A stretch of 64,000 nt of DNA from JALYUA01 sp039933215 (GTDB lineage Bacteria > Acidobacteriota > Thermoanaerobaculia > UBA5066 > Gp7-AA6). Made by a program: the position numbers and the translations under genes. Below the pieces are notes generated by a model. It made no database searches. It was not told where the DNA came from and saw only the letters and a list, made by a program, of their open reading frames with translations. Shown here piece by piece: positions 23,246-33,294 of this stretch; positions within the stretch are counted from its first letter, which is position 1, and every line of letters begins with the position of its first letter. The stretch is taken from the NCBI GenBank assembly GCA_039933215.1, contig JBDTOO010000014.1, positions 7,603 through 71,602 on the forward strand, written 5' to 3'.

Positions 23246-25692
23246 AACGCGCACCGGCGCGCGCGACGCGTGCCTCGGCCGTCGGAGCCCGCGGTCGCGC
23301 CGCCTGGATGGCGACCGGAACTCTCGTCGCGTACACCGCCCTCGGCGGCCGCGCGGCGCGCGGCGCCGACGCGGCCGAACCGCCGGGCCTCGCCACGCCT
23401 TCCGCCGGCGGGCCGGGCGCCGTCCGGACGATGCCGGTCCGGCGCTTCCAGATTCCGCAGGGGCCGCTCTCCGAGGTCCTCCGGGCGTTCACGGCCCAGA
23501 CGGGCGTGCGCGTCGAAACCTCCGACCCGCAAATACTCGCCATGATGTCCTCCGGGGTCTCGGGCATCTACACCGCGGACCTCGCCCTGAAGCAGCTGCT
23601 GGCGGGCATGGGTCTCTCCCACCGGTTCACCTCGCCGCAGAACGCCGCCGTCTCGTTCGAGGCCGCCCGGGAGAGCGTGGAGGTCACGGCGCCGTCCGCC
23701 GCCGTCTCCTCGCCCAAGTTCACGGAGCCGCTTCTGGAGACCCCCCAGTCGATCGACGTCGTCGATCGAGAGGTTATGGACGAGCGCGGAACGACGACAC
23801 TTCGGGACGCCCTGAGAAACGTCGCCGGAATCAGCCTCGCGGCGGGCGAGGGCGGCGCCCAGGGGGACAACCTCACCGTGCGAGGCTTCTCGGCGCGCAA
23901 CGACATCTTCATCGACGGCGTGCGGGATTTCGGCAGCTATTACCGGGATCCGTTCGACATCCAGGAAGTCGAAGTGCTGAAGGGACCCTCCTCCGTCACG
24001 TTCGGCCGGGGGTCGACCGGAGGAGTCGTCAACCAGGAGAGCAAAACGCCTGCGCTCGAACGCTTCGCCGCCGGCAACATCTCGTTCGGAACGGATCGGA
24101 CCCGCCGCGCGACCGCCGACCTCGAGGAGCCTCTTCCCGGCCTCGGGACCGGGGCCGCGTTCCGGCTGAACGTGATGGCCAACGATTCGCAGGTCGCGGG
24201 CCGCGACGTCGCCGAGAACCGGCGGTTCGGCATCGCGCCCTCACTCGCGCTCGGACTCGGGACCGCCACACGCGTCACGGCCCAGTACTTTCACCAGTCG
24301 GCCGACGACATACCGGACTACGGGATCCCCTGGCTCTTCGACGCGCCGGCGCCCGTGCGGCGCGAGAATTACTACGGGTTCCGGGACGCGAACGAGATCC
24401 GGACTGGCGTCGACATCGGAACTCTGCGCGCCGACCACGATTTCGGCGACGCCGTCACTGTGACGAACCAGACGCGCTATGCGAAGTACTCGCGCGACGT
24501 GCAGGTGACCGAAGCGCGCGTCCTCGCCTCCGTCGTTCCGTCGACGCCGATCGACCAGATCATCGTCAATCGCAACCAGATCGCCGTTCGGAGCTTCGAG
24601 AGCTACTTCACCGACCAGTTGAACGTGACGGGACGCTTCGAGACGGGAGCGCTGCGCCACACGCTGGTCGCGGGCCTCGAGGCCGGGCGCGAGACTTCCG
24701 AGCCCGTCCGGTTCGCGTTCGCCGAAGTCCCGACGACGAGCCTCTCCCATCCGGACACCTCGCAGCCCTTCACGGGCACCCCGTCCGTCACTTCCCGCGT
24801 CCACACCGAGGCGGTCACGTACGCCGCGTTCGTCCTGGACACGGTCCACGTCAGCGAGAAGTGGGATCTCACCGCCGGGCTTCGATGGGACCGCTTCCAG
24901 GCCGATTACACGCAGTCGGTCGCCCCCGCCGCCGCCTTCTCCCGCGTCGACGAGATGCCGAGCTGGCGCGGAGCCGTCGTCTACAAGCCGAGCAGAAGCG
25001 GCAGCGTTTACTTCGACTTCGGAACCTCGTTCAATCCGTCCGCCGAGTCGCTCGCTCTCTCGACGGCGACCGCGGGCACCGCGCCGGAGAAGAACCGAAC
25101 CTTCGAGGTCGGCACGAAGTGGGAGCTAAGCCGAGGCCGCCTCTCGTTCCGCGCCGCGATCTTTCGGACCGAAAAGACGGGCGCGCGCGAGCCGGATCCG
25201 AACAATCCGCTCTTGAACATCCTGGCCGGCAATCACCGGGTCGACGGTTTCGAGCTCGACGCGAGCGGACGCGTGACCGACCGGTGGAGGGTCCAGGCGA
25301 GCTACGCGCTCCTGGGCAGCGAGGTGATCTCGTCCCGCTTCTATCCCGCCTCGATCGGATCCCCGCTCGCGAACGTCCCCCGGCACACGCTCTCCGTCTG
25401 GAACGTCTACGAATTTCCGTGGGGACTCGAGCTCGGTGCCGGGGGCCAGTACGTCGGAGCGCGCGCGGCGAGCTCGACGGTACCGTTCGATCCCGTGACG
25501 GGGCGACGGAAGGAAGTACCCGGTTACTGGACGGTCGATGCGATGGCGAAATATCCCCTCTCGGACCGGATCGCCCTGCGCCTCAACGTCTTCAACGCGG
25601 GGGACCGCGAGTATTTCGACCAGGTCCATCCCGCCCACATCGTCCCGGGCCCGGGCCGCTCGGCGCTGCTCGGTATCGACTTCCGCTTCTGA
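23242..25692 (+). CDS. TonB-dependent siderophore receptor with N-terminal STN domain
   Basis: Length 816 residues, ATG 23242 inside the upstream stop. Signal peptide about 1-45. A secretin/TonB short N-terminal (STN) domain at about 68-125 (FQIPQGPLSEVLRAFTAQTG, LALKQLLAGMGLSHRF). Plug at about 145-270 (ETPQSIDVVDREVMDERGTT, DNLTVRGFSARNDIFIDGVR, EVLKGPSSVTFGRGSTGGVV). A 22-strand barrel follows, ending LLGIDFRF with the terminal Phe. This is the ferric-siderophore class (FhuA/FpvA-like). STN domains usually signal to FecR-type anti-sigma factors; no FecI/FecR pair is adjacent. Imports ferric chelates with TonB energy. Confidence 0.95.
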   Translation: MKRAPARATRASAVGARGRAAWMATGTLVAYTALGGRAARGADAAEPPGLATPSAGGPGAVRTMPVRRFQIPQGPLSEVLRAFTAQTGVRVETSDPQILAMMSSGVSGIYTADLALKQLLAGMGLSHRFTSPQNAAVSFEAARESVEVTAPSAAVSSPKFTEPLLETPQSIDVVDREVMDERGTTTLRDALRNVAGISLAAGEGGAQGDNLTVRGFSARNDIFIDGVRDFGSYYRDPFDIQEVEVLKGPSSVTFGRGSTGGVVNQESKTPALERFAAGNISFGTDRTRRATADLEEPLPGLGTGAAFRLNVMANDSQVAGRDVAENRRFGIAPSLALGLGTATRVTAQYFHQSADDIPDYGIPWLFDAPAPVRRENYYGFRDANEIRTGVDIGTLRADHDFGDAVTVTNQTRYAKYSRDVQVTEARVLASVVPSTPIDQIIVNRNQIAVRSFESYFTDQLNVTGRFETGALRHTLVAGLEAGRETSEPVRFAFAEVPTTSLSHPDTSQPFTGTPSVTSRVHTEAVTYAAFVLDTVHVSEKWDLTAGLRWDRFQADYTQSVAPAAAFSRVDEMPSWRGAVVYKPSRSGSVYFDFGTSFNPSAESLALSTATAGTAPEKNRTFEVGTKWELSRGRLSFRAAIFRTEKTGAREPDPNNPLLNILAGNHRVDGFELDASGRVTDRWRVQASYALLGSEVISSRFYPASIGSPLANVPRHTLSVWNVYEFPWGLELGAGGQYVGARAASSTVPFDPVTGRRKEVPGYWTVDAMAKYPLSDRIALRLNVFNAGDREYFDQVHPAHIVPGPGRSALLGIDFRF

Positions 25693-25702
25693 CGGGCAAA
25701 AA

Positions 25703-26383
25703 ATGCTGCTGCCCATCTCCGGTCTCCTGAGTCCCGAAGAGGTCCGCTCCGCGCGGACGATCTTAGACGCCGCGGAGTGGGTCGACGGCCGCGCGACAGC
25801 CGGGCACCAGTCCGCGCGCGCGAAGATGAACCGCCAGCTGCGGGAGTCCGACCCGCGCGCCGTGCAGCTCGGCGAGATGATCCTCGATCGCCTGGGAGGC
25901 AATGCGCTCTTCATCTCCGCCGCGCTTCCGCAGCGGGTCTTCCCTCCGCTCTTCAACCGCTACGAGGCGGGCGAGAACTTCGGAACGCACATCGACAACG
26001 CGATCCGGCAGGTCCAGGGGACGTCGCACCGCATCCGCACGGATCTCGCGGCGACGCTCTTTCTCACGGGTCCGGACGAGTACGAAGGCGGCGAGCTCGT
26101 CATCGAAGACACCTTCGGCACGCACAGCGTGAAGCTTCCGGCGGGAGACATGGTCCTCTACCCCGCCTCCAGCCGGCACTACGTGCGCCCGGTCGCGCGC
26201 GGCAGCCGCATCGCTTCGTTTTTCTGGGTCCAGAGCATGGTCCGCGACGACGGCGAGCGCGCCCTGCTCTTCGATCTCGATCTCGCGGTGCAGCAGATCC
26301 ATCGTGAGCGCGACGACCATCCCGCCGCGGTGGCGCTCACCGGCGTGTACCACAACCTGTTGAGGCGCTGGGCCGACGTCTGA
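25703..26383 (+). CDS. PKHD-type Fe(II)/2-oxoglutarate hydroxylase (PiuC/YbiX-like)
   Basis: Length 226 residues, the standard length, starting 10 bases after the receptor stop. Double-stranded beta-helix fold with iron ligands HxD in FGTHIDNAIRQ (about residues 96-98) and a distal His in SSRHYVRPVARGSRIASFFW, whose Arg binds 2-oxoglutarate. The N-terminal LLPISGLLSPEEVRSARTIL and C-terminal YHNLLRRWADV match the family. PiuC-like enzymes are typically Fur-regulated and encoded beside TonB siderophore receptors; the substrate is not known. Third gene of the presumed iron-uptake operon. Confidence 0.93.
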   Translation: MLLPISGLLSPEEVRSARTILDAAEWVDGRATAGHQSARAKMNRQLRESDPRAVQLGEMILDRLGGNALFISAALPQRVFPPLFNRYEAGENFGTHIDNAIRQVQGTSHRIRTDLAATLFLTGPDEYEGGELVIEDTFGTHSVKLPAGDMVLYPASSRHYVRPVARGSRIASFFWVQSMVRDDGERALLFDLDLAVQQIHRERDDHPAAVALTGVYHNLLRRWADV

Positions 26384-26519
26384 CGATCCGGGGCGTTTCG
26401 AACGGTCCTCAGAGATTACGGCACTCTCCCAAGGCCCCCATGTTCGCGGAGGCGCCCGCTCGTGCGCCCATTGCGTGCGAAGGCGGGCATCCCGCCGACG
26501 CTCGGCACCCGTGTCACGG

Positions 26520-27261
26520 TCACAGCGACGCGAGCGCAGCACGCGCCTCGACCGTGCGCGAATCCTTGCCTCCGTGGTGACGGCGGAGACGGCCCAATGC
26601 CTCGTCCAGCCCACGTCGGGCGCGCTCGTGATCTCCCTGAGCGCGTGCCACCTTCCCGCAGGCGAGAAGCATGTCGTCCAGGCCGGGGTGTTCCGGGTCG
26701 ATACGACGCTGGAGCGCGACGGCCTGGTCGAGCAGGCCTCTCGCCTGAAGGAGATTCTCCGGGGTCGGTCTCGCGAGGAGATCGAGAGCGAGTTGCAATC
26801 GGGTTCCCGCGACGGCGGGGTTGCCCGGCCCGTCGGACTTCAGCTGGTTCGCGAGCGACCTTCGGTGAAGCTCCGTCGCTCACCGCCACTCTCTGCTGGA
26901 ACTGCCCGTCCGTGCGCTCCGCCACCCATACCTCGCCCATGCCGCCCCGCCCGAGCAACGTGATCAGCCGGTACGGACCGATCGACTCCCCCGCGGACGA
27001 GTCCGCCGGCGCCGTCCCCTCTCCCATCCATTCCCTCGCCAGCGTCGGCGAGGCGTAATCCGCCGCTCCCCCCTCCAGAAAATCCCCCGCCGCGCGGTCG
27101 GCCGACAGCAACCCCTCCAGCAGCAACGCCAGCTCCGCATCGCTCTCCCGAAGCTTCGACAACCGACCCCGCGCCTCCTCGACCGAAAGCCCCGACAGCT
27201 CCTCGAACAGCGCCCCAGCCTCCCCCATCCGACCCCGGGCTAAATCCGACCCCTTGTTCAC
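26520..27261 (-). pseudogene. Collapsed Ser/Thr kinase paralogue (internal deletion)
   Basis: The N-terminal ~125 residues (to the glycine loop GRGGMGEVWVA and FQQRVAV) are nearly identical to the intact kinase next door. Right after RVAV, at about 26880, the sequence jumps to DNA equivalent to the C-terminal TPR part of the same protein (HRRSLANQLKSDGPGNP, TRLQLALDLLARP, ending RLRRHHGGKDSRT), in a different frame. Roughly 700 codons, including all catalytic motifs (HRD, DFG) and the TM helix, are missing. The kinase frame runs on to 26416 with no homology. This is a deletion remnant of a tandem kinase duplicate. Confidence 0.85.
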
Positions 27262-27263
27262 GC

Positions 27264-30137
27264 CTAGATCTCTCGCAGTACCGCGCGAGCTTCCGCCGTC
27301 CGGGAGTCCTTCTCGCCGTGGTGCCGCCGGAGCCGGTCGAGAGCCTGCTGGAACTCGCCGCGCGCACGCGGCTTGTCGTTCTGGGCCCGGGCCAAGCGGC
27401 CGCTCGCCATAAGCATCTCGTCCAGACGCGGGTGATCGGAGTCGATCTTCCGCGTCAGTTCGATCGCGAGATCGAGCTCTCTCCGCGCTTCGGCGAGATG
27501 CGATGCCGTCGGCTGCGCGATCAGATCGAGCGCGAGTTGAAGACGAGTACCGGGAACCGATGGATTGTCCGCGCCGACCGCCTTGAGCTGGATGGCCAGC
27601 GCCCTTCGATGGAGGACCATCGCCTCGTCCACCCGGCCACGGGCGCGCAACGTTTCACCGAGATCGTTCAGCGGGGCGCGGAGATTGTCCGCTTCGGGCC
27701 CGAACAATTCCTCGAGACCGGCGATCGCCTGCCGCAGCGTCGTTTCCGCGGCGCCGAGCTCGCCGCTCTTCAGCTGCACCTCGCCGAGATTGCCGAGTGC
27801 CGCCAGAGTCACCTGATGCCCGGGCCCATAGCGAGCCCGGGCGATTGCGAGGCACTCGTCGAGCCGCTGTCGCGCTTCCGGGTATTTCTCCTGAGCGATC
27901 AGCGACAGGGCCCACACCCGCAGAGAGCTCGCGGCGTCGCCGTCATTCAAGGATCGATAGATCCTCAGAGACTCGGCGAACGCCGCGTCCGCCTCGGCGT
28001 ACCGGCGCTCATTCATGTAGAGGAAGCCCAGGTCGATGAGCGTCGACGCCAGATCGGGATGATTTCCACCGAGGCTCTTGCGCTGCGACACGAGCGTGAT
28101 CGCGAATTCCTTCTCGGCCTCGGGGCGTCGCCCGCGATACGAGAGGAGCTCGGCGAGAGCGGCGTGTCCGTTGGCCGCGCGGGGATCGTCGATTCCCAGC
28201 GTCCTGTCGAGGAGCCCATTGGACGCGCGATACGATTTCTCCGCGTCGTCGTAGTGGCTCATCGCCTCCTGAATCACGCCAACCTGGTGGAGGCTGTTCG
28301 CGGTCTCCGGACTCTCGGCTCCGAAGCGAAGCCGCCGGGAGATGAGCAATTCGCCCGCGAGCGACAGGGCCTCGTCGTTCGCTCCTTCGTTGACGAGAAC
28401 ATCGGCAAGGATCTCCTTGGCCCGAATGGTCTCGTCGCTGTCGGGCCCGTAGGCGTTTGCGAGGCGTGGAAGTGCGACACGAAGTGCTCGCTCGGCTTCC
28501 ACCTCGTCGGCCATCGCCGCGCGAACACTCGCCAGAGTGACGAGGCTCTGCATCGTCCGGGGGTCCTCGCCGCCAAAGAGCCGGCGACGTTCGCTGAGGG
28601 CGCGTTCCGCGAGGACTCGCGCGTCCGGCAGAGCGCCGAGGCTCTGCTGGATCTGCGCGACCGCGTCATAGAGAGCGGCCTGAACCTCGGGCTCACCGCG
28701 CAGGTCGGTCCCGATGCGGCGCGTTCCCGCGGCCAGAAGCTCGCGAGCCGTGACCTTATCGCCGCGGGCCATGACGGGGTCCGAACCTTGAAAGATCGCA
28801 ACCAGAAACTCCTGGATGCGTTCGGCGCGGCGGGCAGCTTGTTTCGCGACGCGAGCCTGCCAGAGGGAGGTTGTCAGGCCTCCGAGCAATGCGAGAAAGA
28901 CGAGTACCGCGGCCACGACGCCGGCGCGATGCCGGCGCACGAACTTGCGCACGCGATACGGCACCGTGTCGGGTCGCGCCTCGACACGCCGACCGGCGAG
29001 GTGACGCCGGACGTCCTCGGCCATCTCCGCCGCGCCCGCATAGCGCCGTTCGGGCTCGCGCCGCAATGCCTTCTGCGCGATCGCGTCCACGTCCCCTTCC
29101 AGCTGCTTCGACCGCCGACGACTCTCCCGCGACGTCTCCGCCCCCGATCGCGCCAGCAGGGCCCGGCTCGGCCTCTCCGTCGTCTCCCGGTCCACCGTCG
29201 CCGCGAGAGCCGCCGGCGACGTCGTCTTCCTCTCGTGCGGCGGCGACCCCGTCATCAGCTCGTACAGCAGGACGCCCAGCCCGTACACGTCCGTCGCGGT
29301 CGTCACCGGCTCCCCCAGGATCTGCTCCGGCGCCGCGTACGTCGGTGTCAGGATCCGCTCGTCGATCCGCGTCGACGGGTCCTCCCCCGGTGCGCCATCG
29401 TCGTCCGTCAGCACCTTGGCGATCCCGAAGTCCAGCAGCTTCACCCGCCCCTCCGCGTCCACCAGCACGTTGGACGGCTTGATGTCGCGATGCACGACGA
29501 GGCGCCGATGCGCAACAGCCACCGCCTCCGCGCACGTCGCGATCAGGCGCAGTCGATCGGCAACCGCGAGGTCGCGGGCCTCGCAGTATTCGGTGATCGG
29601 CTCGCCTTCGACCAGCTCCATCACGAAGTACGGCCGCCCGTCCGAAGTCGCCCCCCCATCCAGCAGTCGCGCGATGTGCGGATGCTCCAGCCGTGCCAGA
29701 ACCTGCCGCTCCCGCAGGAACCGGCGGCGGATCCCCTCCGACTCCATCCCCCGCTTCAAGAGCTTCACCGCCACTCTCTGCTGGAACTGCCCGTCCGTGC
29801 GCTCCGCCACCCACACCTCGCCCATGCCGCCCCGCCCGAGCAACGTGATCAGTCGGTACGGACCGATCGACTCCCCTGCGGACGAGTCCGCCGGCGCCGT
29901 CCCCTCTCCCATCCATTCCCGCGCCAGCGTCGGCGAGGCGTAATCCGCCGCTCCCCCCTCCAGAAAATCCCCCGCCGCGCGGTCGGCCGACAGCAACCCC
30001 TCCAGCAGCAACGCCAGCTCCGCATCGCTCTCCCGAAGCTTCGACAACCGACCCCGCGACTCTTCCTCTGACAGACCCGACAGCTCCTCGAACAGTGCCC
30101 CAGCCTCCCCCATCCGACCACCCGCAAATCCCGTCAT
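27264..30137 (-). CDS. PknB-type Ser/Thr kinase with TM helix and TPR repeats
   Basis: Length 957 residues from ATG 30137, sharing ATGA with the sigma stop. Order: N-terminal helical region (about 8-85; MGEAGALFEELSGLSEEESR); kinase domain about 92-360 with GRGGMGEVWVA, Lys in VAVKLL, HRDIKPSN, LLDFGIAKV and YAAPEQI, all intact; TM helix at about 402-421 (AGVVAAVLVFLALLGGLTT); then about 480-950 TPR repeats of the kinesin-light-chain type (LGNLGEVQLKSGELGAAETT). Same architecture as the kinase at 3899 but longer in TPRs. It probably receives envelope or protein-interaction signals and acts with the coupled ECF sigma factor (inference). Confidence 0.93.
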   Translation of the reverse strand: MTGFAGGRMGEAGALFEELSGLSEEESRGRLSKLRESDAELALLLEGLLSADRAAGDFLEGGAADYASPTLAREWMGEGTAPADSSAGESIGPYRLITLLGRGGMGEVWVAERTDGQFQQRVAVKLLKRGMESEGIRRRFLRERQVLARLEHPHIARLLDGGATSDGRPYFVMELVEGEPITEYCEARDLAVADRLRLIATCAEAVAVAHRRLVVHRDIKPSNVLVDAEGRVKLLDFGIAKVLTDDDGAPGEDPSTRIDERILTPTYAAPEQILGEPVTTATDVYGLGVLLYELMTGSPPHERKTTSPAALAATVDRETTERPSRALLARSGAETSRESRRRSKQLEGDVDAIAQKALRREPERRYAGAAEMAEDVRRHLAGRRVEARPDTVPYRVRKFVRRHRAGVVAAVLVFLALLGGLTTSLWQARVAKQAARRAERIQEFLVAIFQGSDPVMARGDKVTARELLAAGTRRIGTDLRGEPEVQAALYDAVAQIQQSLGALPDARVLAERALSERRRLFGGEDPRTMQSLVTLASVRAAMADEVEAERALRVALPRLANAYGPDSDETIRAKEILADVLVNEGANDEALSLAGELLISRRLRFGAESPETANSLHQVGVIQEAMSHYDDAEKSYRASNGLLDRTLGIDDPRAANGHAALAELLSYRGRRPEAEKEFAITLVSQRKSLGGNHPDLASTLIDLGFLYMNERRYAEADAAFAESLRIYRSLNDGDAASSLRVWALSLIAQEKYPEARQRLDECLAIARARYGPGHQVTLAALGNLGEVQLKSGELGAAETTLRQAIAGLEELFGPEADNLRAPLNDLGETLRARGRVDEAMVLHRRALAIQLKAVGADNPSVPGTRLQLALDLIAQPTASHLAEARRELDLAIELTRKIDSDHPRLDEMLMASGRLARAQNDKPRARGEFQQALDRLRRHHGEKDSRTAEARAVLREI

Positions 30138-30751
30138 GGCGCGGCGCCCGGCGCGGAGTCGGCCAGCTGCTTGAAGAGAAACGCGCGGGCGATCTTCCAG
30201 TGGCGCTTGACCGTCCGCTCGGAGACGTCGAGTGTGCGCGCGATGTCCTCGATCGAGAGGCCGTTGTAGAAGCGCCACTCGACCACCCGGGCGAGCTCCG
30301 GGTCGCTGTGCTCGAGGAGTGTCAGCGCCTCGTCCAGGGCGATCAGCTCTTCGGGACGCTCCGAGCGGGCAAGACGGTCGGGAACGTCTTCGAGCGCGAG
30401 CGCCGGCCGTCCCGACCCTCGCTTGCCTCGGAACCTCCGCTTCGCGTCGTCCAGGATCACCTGCCGCATGGCGCGGGCGGTCGCGGCATAGAAGTGATAC
30501 CGGTCCCGGATCGACCAGGGCGCACCGTGCGAAAGCTTCAGGTAAGCCTCGTGGACGAGCTCGGTCGTGTCGAGGCTCCCGTGACGGCCGGACGCGGAAA
30601 GCTGACGGCGGGCAATCCGCCGCATCTCCCCGTAGACCGCGGAAAAGAGCTCCTCCGCGGCCTTCGAGTCTCCGGACTCGACCGCCCGCAGGAGATCCGT
30701 GATCGGACCGGCGGGTGGGCGATCTCCTTCCGGGGGAGGTGTTTGGGTCAT
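30134..30751 (-). CDS. ECF-type sigma factor coupled to the kinase
   Basis: Length 205 residues. Region 2 is at about 20-110 (VYGEMRRIARRQLSASGRHG, LDTTELVHEAYLKLS, AMRQVILDDAKRRFRGKRG). Region 4 is at about 140-195 (VVEWRFYNGLSIEDIARTLD, VSERTVKRHWKIARAFL). Same family as the sigma at 3324 (TELVHEAYLKL versus TAVVHEAWLRM). It is the first gene of a two-gene unit with the kinase (four-base overlap) and divergent from the SBBP surface gene at 30860, 108 bp away. No anti-sigma gene is present. Confidence 0.92.
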   Translation of the reverse strand: MTQTPPPEGDRPPAGPITDLLRAVESGDSKAAEELFSAVYGEMRRIARRQLSASGRHGSLDTTELVHEAYLKLSHGAPWSIRDRYHFYAATARAMRQVILDDAKRRFRGKRGSGRPALALEDVPDRLARSERPEELIALDEALTLLEHSDPELARVVEWRFYNGLSIEDIARTLDVSERTVKRHWKIARAFLFKQLADSAPGAAP

Positions 30752-30859
30752 CGCAATCGCTCTGGCTCCGATCCCGGGAAGGATAGCTCAGCGAAATTCT
30801 CCGGTCTCGTGTCCCTTTTCCCCGATCTCGTCGTGATGGAGAGGGCAGGGGGACCCTTC

Positions 30860-33241
30860 ATGACATGGCGAGTGTTCGTAATGGCGCTGGTTGCGGTTTC
30901 GAGCTTCCCGAATCTTTCGTCCTCTCTCCTCTTTGCGGAGAATCGGCCTCCGGCCGGCATCGACGCCTCCGCGGGGAGCGCGGCCACGCGCTCCCGTCTC
31001 GTCGAGGCCTATGGGAGACTCCCGCTCCACTTCGAGGAGAACCGCGGCCAGGCGGACTCCCGAGTCCGCTTTCTGTCGCGCGGACCCGGTTATGCGATGT
31101 TTCTCACACCCGGTGAAATGGTCCTCGACCTGCGCCCGCCCCGGGGCGCCGGCCACACGCGTCCCCCGATCCGCATGGAGCTCGCGGGTGCGGAGAAATC
31201 GTCTCGAATCGTAGGGACGGACGAGCTGCCGGGCCGCTCCAACTACTTCGTCGGGAACGATCCCTTCCGGTGGACGACCGGCGTGCCGCACTTCGCGCGC
31301 GTGCGCTACGAGGGCGTCTATCCCGGGATCGACCTCGTCTACTACGGAAATCCCCGCGAGCTCGAGTACGACTTCGTCGTCGCGCCGGGCGGCTCGCCGG
31401 ATCGAATCCGCCTGCGCTTCTCCGGCGCCGGGCTGTCGCTCGACCCGGCCGGCGCGCTCCGCCTTTCCGTCTCCGGCGCCGAGGTTGTGCAGAAGAGGCC
31501 GGTGATCTATCAGGAGCGCGACGGTGTCCGCGAGGCGGTTGCCGGCGGATACGTCCCGACGGGACCGCATGAGGTCGGGTTCCGTGTTGCCCGGTACGAC
31601 CGCGCACGGCCGCTGTGGATCGACCCCGTGCTGGTCTACTCGACGTATCTGGGCGGCGCGGGGGACGATGAGGCGTTTGCGGTCGCCGTGGATTCCGCGG
31701 GGAGCGCTTACGTCGCCGGACAGACGCGATCCGCGAACTTTCCCCTTCAGGCCCCGTTCAAGTCCGTCAACGCGTCCGGGGCCACCGACGGGTTCGTCAC
31801 GAAGTTCAATGCCGCGGGCACCGCGCTCGTCTACTCCACCTATCTGGGCGGATCGACCAACCAGGATTTCGGTCTCGCGATCGCCGTCGACGGCGCAGGA
31901 AACGCTTACGTCGCGGGTGAGACTTCCTCGACGGACTTCCCCACGGTCAATCCGATCCAGGCGACCAACGGAGGCGGCGTCGATGGCTTTGTCACCAAGC
32001 TGAACGCCGCGGGATCCGCACTTCTCTACTCGACCTACATCGGGGGCAACGGGAATGACGAGATCTTCGGAATCGCGGTCGATCCCTCCGGCAACGCCTG
32101 CGTCTCCGGTTCCACGATTTCGACCAATTTTCCGACGGTGAACCCGTTCCAGGGCTCCTTTGGAGGCGGCTCCTTCTTCGACGCCTTCGCCGCGAAGATC
32201 AACGCCGCCGGATCCGCCCTCGTCTACTCGACCTACCTGGGAGGGAACGGGGGCGACTTCGCCCGAGCCGTCGCGACGGATTCCCTCGGAAACGCCTATA
32301 TCGTCGGGGCCGCATCGACCGGCTTTCCGACCTTGAACGCGTTTCAGGCCACGTCCGGCGGCGGCTCCGGCTTCGGCTTCGAAGACGCCTTCCTCACGAA
32401 GCTCGATCCGTCGGGAACCGCGTTGTTTTCGACGTTCCTCGGCGGCAACGGGACTGATAACGCTTTCGGAGTCTCCGTGGACGGTTCCGCAAGCGTCTAC
32501 GTTGCGGGCATCACGAGATCGACGAACTTTCCGACCGTGAACCCTTTTCAGGCCACGTACCTCGGCGCCGTGAACGATGGATTCGTGACCAAATTCAATC
32601 CGGCCGGGTCGGCGCTCATCTATTCCACGTACTTCGGGAACTCGACGGACGTGCGCGCGATCGCAACGGACGCGGCGGGAAACGCCTTCCTTGCGGGCCA
32701 GACCTCTTCTGTTCTCCCTCAGGTCAATCCGGTTCAGGCGGCGTTTGGCGGGGGGGCTTCCGACGCCTTCGTCTCGGAGCTCAACCCGGCGGGTTCGGCC
32801 CTCGTGTACTCGACCTTTCTCGGAGGGAGCGCTAACGACGTCGGATTTGGCCTCGCGGTGGATTCCTCGGGTGCCGCGTACGTCGTCGGGTTGACCGATT
32901 CGCTGAACTGGCCGACACAGACGCCATTTCAGGCCACACACGGCGGCGGGTCCGACGATGCGTTCGCGGCGAAGTTGTCCGGGTCGGGAGTCCTGCCGAC
33001 CCCGACGCCGACCACCACGCCGGCCGTCGTCACCGTGACTCCGACGTCCTCCGGGCCCATCGCCACTGCGACCCCCACGGCGCCTCTCCCGACGGCGACG
33101 GCGACTCCGGCGGGAATCATCCCGACACCCGGGCCGGGAGGAGGCCCGGCATCGGCCGTGCCCATGCTGTCGCCCCGGGTTCTCGCGCTCTTCGCGCTGG
33201 CGCTCATGGCCGCCGCGGTTCTCGTTCTTCGAAAGACGTAA
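30860..33241 (+). CDS. SBBP-repeat surface protein with PTL-like C-terminal anchor
   Basis: Length 793 residues from ATG 30860, six bases after ggggga; ATG 30836 is possible but has no ribosome site. Signal peptide about 1-34. N-terminal domain about 50-255 typical of these proteins (RLPLHFEENRGQADSRVRFL, YFVGNDPFRW, GIDLVYYGNPRELEYDFVV). About eight SBBP beta-propeller repeats (about 260-690) with LVYSTYLGGS, DEAFAVAVDSAGSAYVAGQT and NFPTVNPFQ. T/P-rich stalk (about 695-745). C-terminal VPMLS, a hydrophobic helix and LRKT. Exported and probably membrane- or surface-anchored; ligand unknown. Divergent from the sigma/kinase unit. Confidence 0.9.
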   Translation: MTWRVFVMALVAVSSFPNLSSSLLFAENRPPAGIDASAGSAATRSRLVEAYGRLPLHFEENRGQADSRVRFLSRGPGYAMFLTPGEMVLDLRPPRGAGHTRPPIRMELAGAEKSSRIVGTDELPGRSNYFVGNDPFRWTTGVPHFARVRYEGVYPGIDLVYYGNPRELEYDFVVAPGGSPDRIRLRFSGAGLSLDPAGALRLSVSGAEVVQKRPVIYQERDGVREAVAGGYVPTGPHEVGFRVARYDRARPLWIDPVLVYSTYLGGAGDDEAFAVAVDSAGSAYVAGQTRSANFPLQAPFKSVNASGATDGFVTKFNAAGTALVYSTYLGGSTNQDFGLAIAVDGAGNAYVAGETSSTDFPTVNPIQATNGGGVDGFVTKLNAAGSALLYSTYIGGNGNDEIFGIAVDPSGNACVSGSTISTNFPTVNPFQGSFGGGSFFDAFAAKINAAGSALVYSTYLGGNGGDFARAVATDSLGNAYIVGAASTGFPTLNAFQATSGGGSGFGFEDAFLTKLDPSGTALFSTFLGGNGTDNAFGVSVDGSASVYVAGITRSTNFPTVNPFQATYLGAVNDGFVTKFNPAGSALIYSTYFGNSTDVRAIATDAAGNAFLAGQTSSVLPQVNPVQAAFGGGASDAFVSELNPAGSALVYSTFLGGSANDVGFGLAVDSSGAAYVVGLTDSLNWPTQTPFQATHGGGSDDAFAAKLSGSGVLPTPTPTTTPAVVTVTPTSSGPIATATPTAPLPTATATPAGIIPTPGPGGGPASAVPMLSPRVLALFALALMAAAVLVLRKT

Positions 33242-33294
33242 CGGAGCGCGCATCCGCAGGCAGGAGAAGTCCATTGCATCGAAAGGAGATTTCC

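Noticed and set aside
27318..30071. 917-codon plus-strand frame across the second kinase
   Set aside because: Antisense of kinase and TPR coding sequence, with no start context or homology.
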